A program made the translations under genes and the position numbers. A stretch of DNA of 64,000 nucleotides. Origin: Pontibacter liquoris. GTDB taxonomy: Bacteria; Bacteroidota; Bacteroidia; Cytophagales; Hymenobacteraceae. This document shows, piece by piece, positions 43,735-52,609 of the stretch. Numbering within the stretch: the first letter of the stretch is position 1; every line of letters begins with the position of its first letter. The DNA lies in the NCBI RefSeq assembly GCF_022758235.1, contig NZ_JALEBG010000001.1:2852001-2916000 (forward strand), read 5' to 3'. The notes below the pieces were generated by a model. That model was not told the DNA's origin. It saw nothing but the letters and a program-made list of their open reading frames with translations, and did no database searches.

Positions 43735-44520
43735 ACTGGTGGTTCTTGCTAAAGTATAAGCGGAGTGGTACCGGGTCCAACCACCTCTGGCCCCTCCTTG
43801 TTTTTTAAAGAGGGCCCCTACCCCCAGGAGGGGAGCTTATACTTACTTTGGCTTAAGTATAAGCAGTGTAGATACGGGCTGTTGAGAAAAGAGTAACTCG
43901 CTCCTTGCTATCATCTCGACGATAGGAGAGATGTGTCCAGAATTCCTTCAAGTGTTTGTAACACATTTCTCCTTGCGTCGAAATGACAGTTTGTAGATGG
44001 TTTTGCTAGTAAGCATACTTTAGTCAAAGTAAAAGCAGCTTAGGTTAGGTGATACCTTCCCCCTACCCCCTTCAAAGGGGGACATTGGGTTGATGGAGAA
44101 GGAACAGAACGCCTGCGTAGTAGTGGCTTCTCTCTCTTCCACCAAGATCCTTTCAGGATGACAAAAAGAGAGTAAGTTCATACTTAGGTTATACTTTCAG
44201 AGCGGCTGCCTTCGCGCGGACAGGTCGCGACCTGTCCCTACGAGTAACGGTCGTGATAGACAGTAGCTATCGAATGATTCCAGTCCTTGGGTGGAGCGCC
44301 TTGGTGTGTTGCGGTGCCCGTCAGGGCAGCCCACAGTGTAGCGAGGAGCAGCTTCACGCCACAGCGCGATGCCCAAGGACGAGGCCCCGCGGGCTTGGAG
44401 CGTTCCAAAGCTAAAGATGAAACAAGCCAAGTATAAAACTGAGGAATACAGCTAGCTACATAGTACAGCCAAAAAAACCAGCCGCCGAAAGAAAGTATAG
44501 CTGAAAGTATAAACCCAAGC
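43735..44520 (+). repeat. composite intergenic repeat, copy A
   Basis: About 785 nt, non-coding, collinear with copy B (48727-49512). Shared blocks: (1) 43767-43838, GTACCGGGTCCAACCACC and a GGAGGGGAG hairpin; (2) 43910-43993, TCATCTCGACG...GCGTCGAAATGA inverted pair with AGGAGA/TCTCCT; (3) 44060-44110, CCCTACCCCCTTCAAAGGGG; (4) 44137-44166, ACCAAGATCCTTTCAGGATG; (5) 44213-44242, perfect palindrome ggacaggtcgcgacctgtcc; (6) 44280-44428, the best conserved part. Linkers diverge and carry AAGTATA words. No open frame is conserved in both copies. It lies between the phosphoesterase and topB genes. Confidence 0.85.
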
Positions 44521-44638
44521 GTTGAACATCCACTACCAAATATCGCAGCAAACAAAACGGAAGAATAGCAACTAGCAGATAACCTCAGCAAAAGCACCCT
44601 TTATGCCACTTACCCCCTCCGTTTTATACATCATAAAA

Positions 44639-44670
44639 TTCGCACATACGCCTTAAAAACCGTAAATTTG
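44639..44670 (+). promoter_or_regulatory. probable topB promoter
   Basis: TAAATTTG at 44663-44670 matches the Bacteroidetes -7 consensus TAnnTTTG exactly. TTCG at 44639-44642, 20 nt upstream, is a one-mismatch -33 TTTG. The start codon lies 34 nt downstream. Confidence 0.6.
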
Positions 44671-44703
44671 ACTTCTCTAGAATCCTGTAATCCTTAGAAA
44701 AGC

Positions 44704-47151
44704 GTGAAAGTATGCATTGCTGAAAAACCGAGCGTGGCCCGCGAAATAGCCCAGGTACTTGGCGCCAAAGCCCGCAAAGACGGCTATTTTGAAGGCAACG
44801 GCTACCAGGTTACCTGGACCTTCGGGCATTTCTGCACTTTGCGCGAGCCCGACGATTACCGCCCTGAGTGGAAGCGCTGGAGCCTCTACGACCTGCCCAT
44901 GCTACCCGAAAAGTATGGTATCAAGCTGATGAAGGACAGTGGTGTGCAAAAGCAGTTCAAAATCATCAAGGAGTTGCTCGACAAGGCCGACGAGGTAATC
45001 AACTGCGGGGATGCCGGTCAGGAAGGGGAAGTGATCCAGCGCTGGGTACTAACCGAAGCGAAGTATAACAAGCCTTTTAAACGCCTTTGGATCTCATCGC
45101 TCACCGAAGACGCTATCCGTCAGGGTTTTGCCCGGCTGAAGGACGGTTCCGAGTTCGATCTGCTATACCAGGCAGGCAAGAGCCGCGCCATTGGCGACTG
45201 GCTGCTGGGCCTGAATGCCACCCGATTGTTTACACTCAAGTATGCCCAGGGCCGCCAGATGCTTTCTATCGGCCGGGTACAAACTCCCACGCTGGCCATG
45301 CTGGTGAACCGCCACCACGAAATTGCCAACTTTGTGCCCCAGCCCTACTGGGAGCTCAAAACCGTTTACCGGGACACCACCTTCTCGAGCACCAACGGCC
45401 GCTTTCAGAAAGAGGAAGAAGCCCAACAGATCATGGAAGCCATTAAAGAGGCGGAACTGACGGTAACGGACGTGGAAACCAAGAAGGGCACCGAGTCCGC
45501 GCCCCGGCTCTTCGACCTGACCTCGCTGCAGATCGAGTGCAACAACAAGCTGAGCATGTCGGCCGATGAAACCCTGAAAACGGTGCAGAGCCTCTACGAG
45601 AAAAAAGTAGTTTCTTACCCGCGGGTGGATACCGTGTTTCTGCCCGACGATATTTACCCCAAGATACCAGCCATTTTGCAGGGCCTGGGCAATTACCAGC
45701 AGGAAGTTGCCCCGCTGCTGCAGGAAAAGATCCGTAAGAGCAAAAAGGTATTTAACAACAACAAAGTTACCGACCACCACGCCATCATCCCCACCGGGGC
45801 AGCCGCAAACAGCCTGTATGGCCGCGAGGCCGATGTATACGATATCATTACGCGCCGCTTTCTGGCCGCTTTCTACCCCGACTGTATTGTGAGCAATACC
45901 ACGGTGCTGGCCGAATCGGCGGGCTATGCGTTCCGGGTGCGTGGCAAGCAGATCCTGGAACCAGGCTGGCGCGTGCTCTATGGCGCAGAAGACATCAAGT
46001 CTGAGCCTGTAAGCAGCAAAGAAGGCGAGAACAAGGAAGAGGAAGAAATGGCCAGGGTGCTGCCCCACTTCGACAAAGGCGAACACGGGCCTCATGCCCC
46101 GCTCCTGGACAAGAAGATGACCAACCCGCCGAAAGAATATACCGAGGCCACGCTACTGCGCGCCATGGAAACAGCCGGCCGCCAGATAGACGACGAAGCG
46201 CTGAAAGAGGCGCTGAAAGAAAATGGCATTGGCCGCCCTTCTACCCGCGCTGCTATCATCGAAACGCTGTTCAAGCGCCAGTATATCCGCAAGGAGAAAA
46301 AGAAGCTGGTGCCTACCCAGATGGGCATCGACCTGATCGGTGTGATCCCGAACCAAACGCTCAAATCAGCAGAAATGACGGGGCAATGGGAACGCAAGCT
46401 TCGCCAGATAGAGGGCGGCGAGTTTAAAGCCGATGCCTTTCTGCGGGAGCTGCAGGAATTTGTGGTGAGCCTAGTGCAGGAAGTAAAGTATGACAAAGCC
46501 ACCGTAACGCTGGAGCCCCAGCAGCAGGAGCAGAAACCCGCCGCCAAAGGTGCCAAAAAAACGCCCACTGCCGCCGCTCCGAAAGCCGCTGCTGTGGCAG
46601 GCCCGGGACTTGGCGCCTGCCCGGCCTGCCAGCAAGGCCACATTCTAAAAGGTTCCAAAGCCTACGGCTGCAGCCGCTACAAAGAAGGCTGCCGCTTCCT
46701 GCTCCCCATCGAGCAGCAGGGCAAGCAACTCACCGAAAAGCAGGTGCAGGCATTGCTCAGCAAAGGTAAAACACCTGTTATCAAAGGGTTTAAAGACGGA
46801 CAGGGCGAGAGTTTTGATGCCATTCTTACACTGGATGCCAGTAAACAGGTGGTACTGGAAAAAGTAGCCAAAGCAGAAGCAAAGGACCCGTTGGCTCAAT
46901 GCCCGCGCTGCAAGCAAGGCCGGTTGCTCAAAGGCAAATCGGCTTACGGCTGCAGCCGTTTCCGGGAAGGCTGCCAGTTTCTTGTGCCGTTTGAGAAAGG
47001 CGGCAAGCAGCTCACCGACAAGCATATCCATGCCTTGTTGCTGAAAGGAAAAACACCCACGATCAAAGGCTTCATCTCTGAAAAGACAGGCCAACCCTTC
47101 GACGCGGCCCTCGCGCTAAACGAGCAGTGGCAGGTGGTTTACCAGTTTTAG
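44704..47151 (+). CDS. topB: DNA topoisomerase III (type IA) with two C-terminal repeat modules
   Basis: 815 residues. TOPRIM domain at the N-terminus (MKVCIAEKPSVAREIAQVLG, NCGDAGQEGE), then the type IA core with catalytic Tyr305 in SYPRVDTVFLP and GIGRPSTRAAII. The C-terminus has an Ala/Lys linker and two zinc-ribbon-like topoisomerase repeat modules (CPACQQGHILKGSKAYGCSRY..., CPRCKQGRLLKGKSAYGCSRF...), each ending in GKTP.IKGF. The start is GTG, consistent with the conserved MKVCIAEKP opening. It relaxes or decatenates single-stranded regions of DNA. Confidence 0.94.
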   Translation: MKVCIAEKPSVAREIAQVLGAKARKDGYFEGNGYQVTWTFGHFCTLREPDDYRPEWKRWSLYDLPMLPEKYGIKLMKDSGVQKQFKIIKELLDKADEVINCGDAGQEGEVIQRWVLTEAKYNKPFKRLWISSLTEDAIRQGFARLKDGSEFDLLYQAGKSRAIGDWLLGLNATRLFTLKYAQGRQMLSIGRVQTPTLAMLVNRHHEIANFVPQPYWELKTVYRDTTFSSTNGRFQKEEEAQQIMEAIKEAELTVTDVETKKGTESAPRLFDLTSLQIECNNKLSMSADETLKTVQSLYEKKVVSYPRVDTVFLPDDIYPKIPAILQGLGNYQQEVAPLLQEKIRKSKKVFNNNKVTDHHAIIPTGAAANSLYGREADVYDIITRRFLAAFYPDCIVSNTTVLAESAGYAFRVRGKQILEPGWRVLYGAEDIKSEPVSSKEGENKEEEEMARVLPHFDKGEHGPHAPLLDKKMTNPPKEYTEATLLRAMETAGRQIDDEALKEALKENGIGRPSTRAAIIETLFKRQYIRKEKKKLVPTQMGIDLIGVIPNQTLKSAEMTGQWERKLRQIEGGEFKADAFLRELQEFVVSLVQEVKYDKATVTLEPQQQEQKPAAKGAKKTPTAAAPKAAAVAGPGLGACPACQQGHILKGSKAYGCSRYKEGCRFLLPIEQQGKQLTEKQVQALLSKGKTPVIKGFKDGQGESFDAILTLDASKQVVLEKVAKAEAKDPLAQCPRCKQGRLLKGKSAYGCSRFREGCQFLVPFEKGGKQLTDKHIHALLLKGKTPTIKGFISEKTGQPFDAALALNEQWQVVYQF

Positions 47152-47205
47152 GGAAAGAAGGTCTTGCTGATCAGCTGCAAGTATAAACCTGGCACATCCT
47201 ACCTA

Positions 47206-47257
47206 AAATATAAAAGCCCGGCAGAAAGCACATACTTTCTGCCGGGCTTTTATATTT
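47206..47257. terminator. 23-bp perfect terminator
   Basis: 47206-47228 pairs exactly with 47235-47257, loop CACATA. Ends of A/T runs on both arms let it serve convergent topB and hemA. Confidence 0.85.
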
Positions 47258-47292
47258 GTTATAGCTGATGCCGCAACTGCTGTTAAAAGTAC

Positions 47293-48561
47293 CTATGCCT
47301 TTACGTGGGTTTGCTCCAGGTCAAACAACAGGCGCAGGCTTTCTACCAGGGCATCGGCATCGCCACGCTGGCAAGCGGCTTTCAGTTCCAGCGCCGGCAT
47401 TTTCACGATCTTGTTCAGTATATTCTGTGTGATGGCTTCTACCATTTCTTTTTCTTCGGCACCCAGCTTTTTCATGTAGCGGGCAAGTTCCTGCTGACGG
47501 ATAACCTCCAGCCGGGTTTTAAATTGCTGCAGCGCCGGCGACATGATCATTTCGCGTGTCCAGTTCTGGAACTCCGCTATGGCTTCGGCCACGATCTGGT
47601 GCACCTGCGGAATGGCTGCCAGGCGTAATGCCAGCGCTTCGGTGGTTCGGTTGCGAATACCATCAATGTTGTAAACACAAGTACCAGGCAACATTTCCAG
47701 TTCCTTGTCGATGCTGCGCGGCATGGAGAGGTCGATGAAGAATTGGGGGGAGAGCTGCTTCTGTTTTTCCACGTCCGCTTTGCTGATAAAAAAGCAATCG
47801 CCGGGTACCGAAGAAATTACCACATCAGCCTGCTTTATCTCTTCCCACACGTTCTCCCAGTAAGCTGCTTTGGCCTGGCATTTCTGCGCCAGCTCCAGCG
47901 CCTTGTGGTGGGTACGGTTTACAATGGTAATGTTGCCGATACGTGATTTGCCGAAGTTATCGCACACGTTGGCCCCGATCTCGCCCACACCGATCATCAG
48001 TACCCGTGGGTCTGGCAGGTGTTGCGTGAGCTCCTCTACTAGCTCTACCGTAGCATAGGCTACCGAAGCGGCGCCATCTCGGAAGGCCGTCTCATTGGAA
48101 ACACGCTTGTTTGTAAAGAAGATCGTGTGCATGAGGCGGTGGAGAAACGGGCCGGCCATACCAGCATCTGCTGCCCATTGGTAGGCGTTCTTTACCTGGT
48201 TCATGATCTGCATATCGCCCACTACCTGCGACTCCAGCCCCAGCGATACCCGGAATAAATGCTGCACTGCCTCGGCCGGGTCCGTGATGGAGAGGAAGTA
48301 TGGCTGGATGCGTTTGGTAGCGACAAAGCCTTTTTCGATGGCCAGCAGCTTTACGATCTCGCGCGAAAGGTCTTTTTCAGAGGCATAGTATACTTCCGTG
48401 CGGTTGCAGGTAGAAAGCACCAGCACCTCCCGGGCCCCGGTAAACTCCCGGATCTTGTCCAGCAGGTTACGGCAGCCGATTTCGTTCAGAGCCACCTCTT
48501 CGCGAATAGCGATTGGGGCATTTTTGTAGGATAGGGTAAGTGCTTTAAACTGGTTTTGCAT
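47293..48561 (-). CDS. hemA: glutamyl-tRNA reductase
   Basis: 422 residues. Catalytic Cys52 lies in LVLSTCNRTEVYY; the GLESQVVGDMQIMNQVKNAY substrate region, the MIGVGEIGANVCDNF NADPH-binding loop and IDLSMPRSID are all present, and the C-terminal helical dimerisation domain is complete. It makes glutamate-1-semialdehyde, the first committed step of tetrapyrrole (haem and B12) synthesis. The start at 48561 (MQNQFKALTLSYKNAP) matches the family; upstream frame to 48621 is rejected. Repeat copy B lies directly upstream. Confidence 0.95.
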   Translation of the reverse strand: MQNQFKALTLSYKNAPIAIREEVALNEIGCRNLLDKIREFTGAREVLVLSTCNRTEVYYASEKDLSREIVKLLAIEKGFVATKRIQPYFLSITDPAEAVQHLFRVSLGLESQVVGDMQIMNQVKNAYQWAADAGMAGPFLHRLMHTIFFTNKRVSNETAFRDGAASVAYATVELVEELTQHLPDPRVLMIGVGEIGANVCDNFGKSRIGNITIVNRTHHKALELAQKCQAKAAYWENVWEEIKQADVVISSVPGDCFFISKADVEKQKQLSPQFFIDLSMPRSIDKELEMLPGTCVYNIDGIRNRTTEALALRLAAIPQVHQIVAEAIAEFQNWTREMIMSPALQQFKTRLEVIRQQELARYMKKLGAEEKEMVEAITQNILNKIVKMPALELKAACQRGDADALVESLRLLFDLEQTHVKA

Positions 48562-48726
48562 GGTGATCGGGTCGATTACAAATGCAAATTTCAGCAAGAC
48601 CGCCCCCGGAAAACATGACAAATGTCAGTTAATATCAGGATTAATGTCAATCCGGGGAGTTTAGCTGCTCTTGGTTTTACCTCTTTTTATTGAGGAGCTT
48701 TTACATAAAACCGGGAAGGATTAGGC

Positions 48727-49512
48727 TGATGGTGCTTTTGAAGTATGAGCGTTGTAGTACCGGGTCCAACCACCCCTACCCTCCTTGTTTTTTAAAGAGG
48801 GCCTCTACCCCAGGAGGGGAGCTTGATATTACTTCCATTCAAGTATAAGCTTTGTGGATTAGGGCAATTGCGAAAGGAGTCACTCCGGCCATGCTGTCAT
48901 CTCGACGTAAGGAGAGATCTGTTTGATATTCCTTTAGGATTCGGTTTCAGATTTCTCCTAGCGTCGAAATGACAGTTTGCTTATAGTTTTTGCCTGTGAG
49001 AACGCAAGTATACTTGCGCTGAAGTATAAACGGGTTAGTTTAGGATCAAGAGGAACATTCCCCTACCCCCTTCAAAGGGGGATTTTGGGCTGATGTAGGA
49101 GGAACAGAACGTCTTGCTTAGCATAAGTTTCATCTCCCTTCCACCAAGATCCTTTCAGGATGACAAAACAAAGAAAGAGGCAGAGAGGGCAAGTTTATAC
49201 TTATACTTCTGCTGAAGTTTCATAGCTGGTGCTATCGCGCGGACAGGTCGCTACCTGTCCCTACGGGCACCGCAAACAAAGGCAGCTGCTATCGAGTTGA
49301 TCCCAGTCCTTGGGTTGAGCGCCTTGGTGTGTTGCGGTGCCCGTCAGGGCAGCCCGCAGCGCCAGCGAGGAGCAGCTTCACGCCACAGCGCGAAACGCAA
49401 GGACGAGCCCTCGCGGGCTTGGAGCGCTCCAAAGCTAGAAATGAAACAAGGCAGGTCTAAGTCTGAGGAAGAAAGGCTGCTACATAGAATAGCCAGAAGT
49501 ATAAACCCGCAT
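48727..49512 (+). repeat. composite intergenic repeat, copy B
   Basis: Second copy of the unit at 43735-44520, same orientation, 4.99-5.02 kb away. Block positions: (1) 48757-48823; (2) 48897-48977; (3) 49060-49110; (4) 49138-49168; (5) 49237-49265, the palindrome with one mismatch; (6) 49302-49450. Block 6 contains GCCC-TCGC-GGGC and the palindrome TTGGAGCGCTCCAA, where copy A has GCCC-CGC-GGGC and TTGGAGCGTTCCAA. A one-base length difference near 49360 rules out a shared reading frame. A 16-bp palindrome CGCAAGTATACTTGCG lies at 49003-49018 in the linker. Confidence 0.85.
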
Positions 49513-49560
49513 AATACCACCAGCTACCAAACTCTGCCTGATTCCTTAAAAACAAAAAAA

Positions 49561-50622
49561 TCAGTTCCGCATGCGTTTGAGCTTCTCCAGGTTCAGGATC
49601 ATGATCTTGCTGCCCTGGCTGTCGATGAGCTTTTCGTCCTTGAAATCCGCCAGCGTGCGGATCACGGTTTCTTTGGAGGCGCCCACAATGCTGGCCAGGT
49701 CTTCGCGCGAAATCACGACCTGCGACACGTTCTGCTCTTCTTTTTTATACTGCTTTTCGACAAAGACCAGCGCTTCGGCCACGCGCTTGCGCACCGAGTT
49801 GTAGGCCAGGCGCAGCAGGCGCTCTTCCCGTTCGGCCAGGTTGTCGGACAGGAGGCGGATAAACTGGTTTGCCACCAGCCGGTTGTTATGCAGCAACATG
49901 AAAAAGTCTTCTTTGGAAATCACGTAAATTTCCGAATCTTCCATCACCATGGCCGACTCGCGGTACGCTTTTTCTTCAATCAGGTCGAGGTAGCCGATAA
50001 AGTCGCCGTCCTTGTAGAGGTTGGTGATGTACTCGCGCCCTTCCTCATTCGATTTATAGGTTTTCACCTTGCCCTTGTTCAGGAAGTAGAGTGCATTGGG
50101 GTGATTGCCTTCCGAAAACAGCGGCTGCTTTTTCTTGAAATGCTGCAGCTTTTGCTTGTCGGTGGTCAGCTTCTCGAGGTTCTCCTGCCCTTTAGCTTCC
50201 TGGATGAACTCGTTCAGGCTTTCGGCATTTTTCTGGAAACCGGCCTTGAGGGCTTCGTTCTTTTTGAGGCGCATTTCAACAGCATCCAGCAGTTCCAGGT
50301 CATCAAAAGGCTTGATCAGGTAATCGTCGGCCCCCAGGTTCATGCCTTTGCGGAAGTCTTCCTTTTCCGATTTGGCTGTTAAAAAGATAAACGGAATACC
50401 CGCCGTAGCGGGGTTGCCGCCCAGCAGGTGCAACACGCCGTAGCCATCGAGCTGGGGCATCATGATATCACACACGATCAGGTCCGGAATTTCTTTCTTG
50501 GCCAGCTCCACGCCGAGTTTACCGTTCTCCGCTTCCAGTATCTCGTAGTTGGCCAGCGTAAGGATCTCGGCAATATTCTCGCGGATTTCCTGATTGTCTT
50601 CTATCAGCAGTATCTTTTTCAT
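49561..50622 (-). CDS. REC-CRP/FNR fusion transcriptional regulator
   Basis: 353 residues: a response-regulator receiver domain (residues 1-122; phospho-acceptor D52 in CDIMMPQLDG, Lys in YLIKPFDD), a linker helix, a cyclic-nucleotide-binding-type domain (about 150-260) and a Crp-type winged helix (SREDLASIVGASKETVIRTLADF). No cysteine cluster for an FNR-type Fe-S centre is seen, and the cNMP pocket residues are not clearly conserved, so phosphorylation is the likely input. Its start overlaps the stop of the kinase upstream (ATGA), giving translational coupling. Confidence 0.9.
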   Translation of the reverse strand: MKKILLIEDNQEIRENIAEILTLANYEILEAENGKLGVELAKKEIPDLIVCDIMMPQLDGYGVLHLLGGNPATAGIPFIFLTAKSEKEDFRKGMNLGADDYLIKPFDDLELLDAVEMRLKKNEALKAGFQKNAESLNEFIQEAKGQENLEKLTTDKQKLQHFKKKQPLFSEGNHPNALYFLNKGKVKTYKSNEEGREYITNLYKDGDFIGYLDLIEEKAYRESAMVMEDSEIYVISKEDFFMLLHNNRLVANQFIRLLSDNLAEREERLLRLAYNSVRKRVAEALVFVEKQYKKEEQNVSQVVISREDLASIVGASKETVIRTLADFKDEKLIDSQGSKIMILNLEKLKRMRN

Positions 50623-51854
50623 AATGTAGGGTGGTTTTGCGGGAAAGTGATGGTAAAGGTGGTGCCTTTGTCGAGCTCGCTCTGGTAACTCAACGTACCT
50701 TCCATAATATCGACATAGCGTTTAACAATGTTAAGCCCCAGGCCGGTGCCCTGGATGTTGGTAACGTTCTGGGCTCTGAAAAAAGGGCTGAACAAGTATG
50801 TTTTGTCGGCATCCGGAATGCCAATGCCTTCGTCCTGTACGGTAATCGTGATGCAATCGTCGGAAGTATGCGTGGTAAAGTGGATGTCCTTGCCCTCGCC
50901 CGAATACTTGCTGGCATTGGAAAGCAGGTTGAAGAGTATATTTTTGAGTAGCTGCTTGTCCAGGTAAATAAGTGCTTTTTCGCGGTGATGCGTGTAGTGG
51001 ATGCGCTGGCCCGGTTTCAGGTAGCCCTGCAGCTCATCGGCCACCTCGGCTGCAAAAGCAACCAGGTCAAACTCCGACGGCACGTTATAGATCTTTCCTT
51101 CCTCGATGCGGCTGATGGACAGGAAATCATTCAGAATGCTGGTCAGGTTACTTACCGCCGACTTGATCCTTTCCACGTGCTTTTGCCGTTTCTCGTCGTC
51201 TTCGGTGGTTTTATACTTGCCGATAAGCGAGGCCGACGAGAGCACCGTGCTGAGTGGCGTGCGGAATTCGTGCGATGCAATGGTTACGAACCGCGACTTA
51301 AGCTCGTGCAGTTCTTTCTCCTTGTTGAGGGCCTTGCGTACTTCCTTTTCGGCTTCAAAGAGGCTCCGGTTGGTTTGCTCCAGCTTGCGGATAGCTGCGC
51401 CCAGCTCCTGCGTCCGCTCCTTCACGCGCTGCTCCAGCTCCGAGTTGAGCCGCTGGATCACGGCCAGACTTTTGGCATGCTCTATACTATAGCGGATGGA
51501 GCGCTCTAACTCGTTTGGGCTGATAGTGCCTTTTACAAGATAATCCAGGGCACCGGCGCGCATCGCTTTTTCGTCTGTTTCGCGGTCGCTCTGGCCTGTC
51601 ATAAGTATAAACGGGGCTGCTGCCCCTTTTCCTACCGCTTCCTTTATCAGCTCCAGGCCATCGTGGGCTCCCAACCGGTAATCGACCAGGTATACATCAT
51701 GGCGTTTCTGCTCTATCTGCGCCAGTGCCTCGCTAAAAGAACCCGCCCACTCGAGCAGGTAATGGCGGCCGGGTATATCTTCAATGATATCCCGGGTGAT
51801 GATGAAATCATCCTCGTCGTCGTCTACCAGCAGTATGCGGATCTTCTCTTGCAT
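50619..51854 (-). CDS. REC-linked sensor histidine kinase
   Basis: 411 residues. The N-terminal receiver (D58 in VYLVDYRLG, Lys in DYLVKG) is followed by a coiled coil (about 125-185), a HisKA domain with H195 in IASHEFRTPLS, and a HATPase with NLLSNASKYS, DEGIGIP, FRAQNVTNIQGTGLGLNIVK. There are no membrane segments, so it is cytoplasmic. It overlaps the REC-CRP gene and is probably its cognate kinase. The REC-first layout means it may receive phosphate from another kinase, such as the PAS kinase next door. Confidence 0.9.
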   Translation of the reverse strand: MQEKIRILLVDDDEDDFIITRDIIEDIPGRHYLLEWAGSFSEALAQIEQKRHDVYLVDYRLGAHDGLELIKEAVGKGAAAPFILMTGQSDRETDEKAMRAGALDYLVKGTISPNELERSIRYSIEHAKSLAVIQRLNSELEQRVKERTQELGAAIRKLEQTNRSLFEAEKEVRKALNKEKELHELKSRFVTIASHEFRTPLSTVLSSASLIGKYKTTEDDEKRQKHVERIKSAVSNLTSILNDFLSISRIEEGKIYNVPSEFDLVAFAAEVADELQGYLKPGQRIHYTHHREKALIYLDKQLLKNILFNLLSNASKYSGEGKDIHFTTHTSDDCITITVQDEGIGIPDADKTYLFSPFFRAQNVTNIQGTGLGLNIVKRYVDIMEGTLSYQSELDKGTTFTITFPQNHPTL

Positions 51855-52154
51855 GTATTTTAGCGGATTGTTGGATTTGACGTTGAAGTTCGATGTTAGC
51901 TACTGGATGTTAGATTTTAGACATAGGACACAAGACTTTTTATTTATACTTCTCCAGGCGCTTCATTGCTCTTCCGGACTGGGAGGTCCGCTTCAGGTAT
52001 ACTTCCGGATTAAGAAATCCGGAAGAGCGAGTTAAAGCAAGTTATACTTCCTGGTTAAAATCCTTGCAGTAAGTGCTTCGGGCTTTCACCATTCCTGAGT
52101 CTTAAATCCTGTGTTTTGTGTCTAAAATCTAGCGTCTAAAATCTAGTACCTGCT
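51855..52154. other. gene-free interval filled by palindromic element
   Basis: The 300 nt separating two regulator operons on the same strand. Most of it is the inverted-repeat element described at 51911-52131; it also contains three TATACTT words. Confidence 0.5.
51911..52131. repeat. MITE-like element with 13-bp terminal inverted repeats
   Basis: TAGATTTTAGACA (51911-51923) is exactly inverted as TGTCTAAAATCTA (52119-52131). An inner inverted pair GCTCTTCCGGA / TCCGGAAGAGC lies at 51968-51978 and 52018-52028. GTCTAAAATCTAG is tandemly repeated at the right end. No transposase and no clear target duplication are seen. Confidence 0.55.
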
Positions 52155-52607
52155 TTACAGCTTTGGCAGCTCCACGATCTCAAACCAGTATTTGCTGAGC
52201 GTTTTCATTACATCTACCAGCGAGGTAAAGGTTACGGGTTTGGTAATGAACGAGCTCACGCCCAGGTCGTAGGTGCGCAGAATATCTTCTTCGGCTTTGG
52301 ACGTTGTTAACACCACTACCGGGATCAGGCGCAGGCGCTCATCTTCTTTGATCTCTTTCAGTGCTTCCCGACCATCCTTTTTGGGCATGTTCAGGTCCAG
52401 CAAAATCAGGCCCGGCGTTGGATACTGTGCCTTGTCGGCAAAGCGGCCCTTGTGGTGCAGGTAATCCATCAGTTCCTCGCCGTTCTCCACAAAATGAATG
52501 TTGTTTTTAAGGCGGCTTTCCTCCAGCGCCTCTTTTACCAGCATCCGGTCTTCGGCGTCGTCGTCGGCAATAAGGATCACAATAGTTTTTTTATCAGCCA
52601 TGGTCAT
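52155..52607 (-). CDS. single-domain response regulator
   Basis: 150 residues, one receiver domain: acidic pocket IADDDAED, phospho-acceptor D71 in LILLDLNMPKKDG, VVVLTTSKAEED and Lys in SFITKPVTF. It has the Rcp1/phytochrome-kinase-partner style (LDLNMPKKDG). There is no output domain, so it acts as a phosphorelay or allosteric partner. It begins 2 nt after the PAS kinase stop and is clearly co-transcribed. Confidence 0.92.
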   Translation of the reverse strand: MTMADKKTIVILIADDDAEDRMLVKEALEESRLKNNIHFVENGEELMDYLHHKGRFADKAQYPTPGLILLDLNMPKKDGREALKEIKEDERLRLIPVVVLTTSKAEEDILRTYDLGVSSFITKPVTFTSLVDVMKTLSKYWFEIVELPKL

Positions 52608-52609
52608 GT

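Noticed and set aside
44238..44597. Minus-strand frame through repeat copy A suggesting a protein remnant
   Set aside because: A one-base length difference between copies A and B in the conserved core breaks the frame, so conservation is not protein-driven.
45163..46095. 310-codon minus-strand frame inside topB
   Set aside because: Antisense shadow of topB; no start signal or domain, and topB is intact with catalytic motifs.
49297..50382. 361-codon plus-strand frame
   Set aside because: It begins inside repeat block 6 and runs antisense through the REC-CRP gene; the translation is Phe/His/Val-rich as expected for the complement of a real gene.
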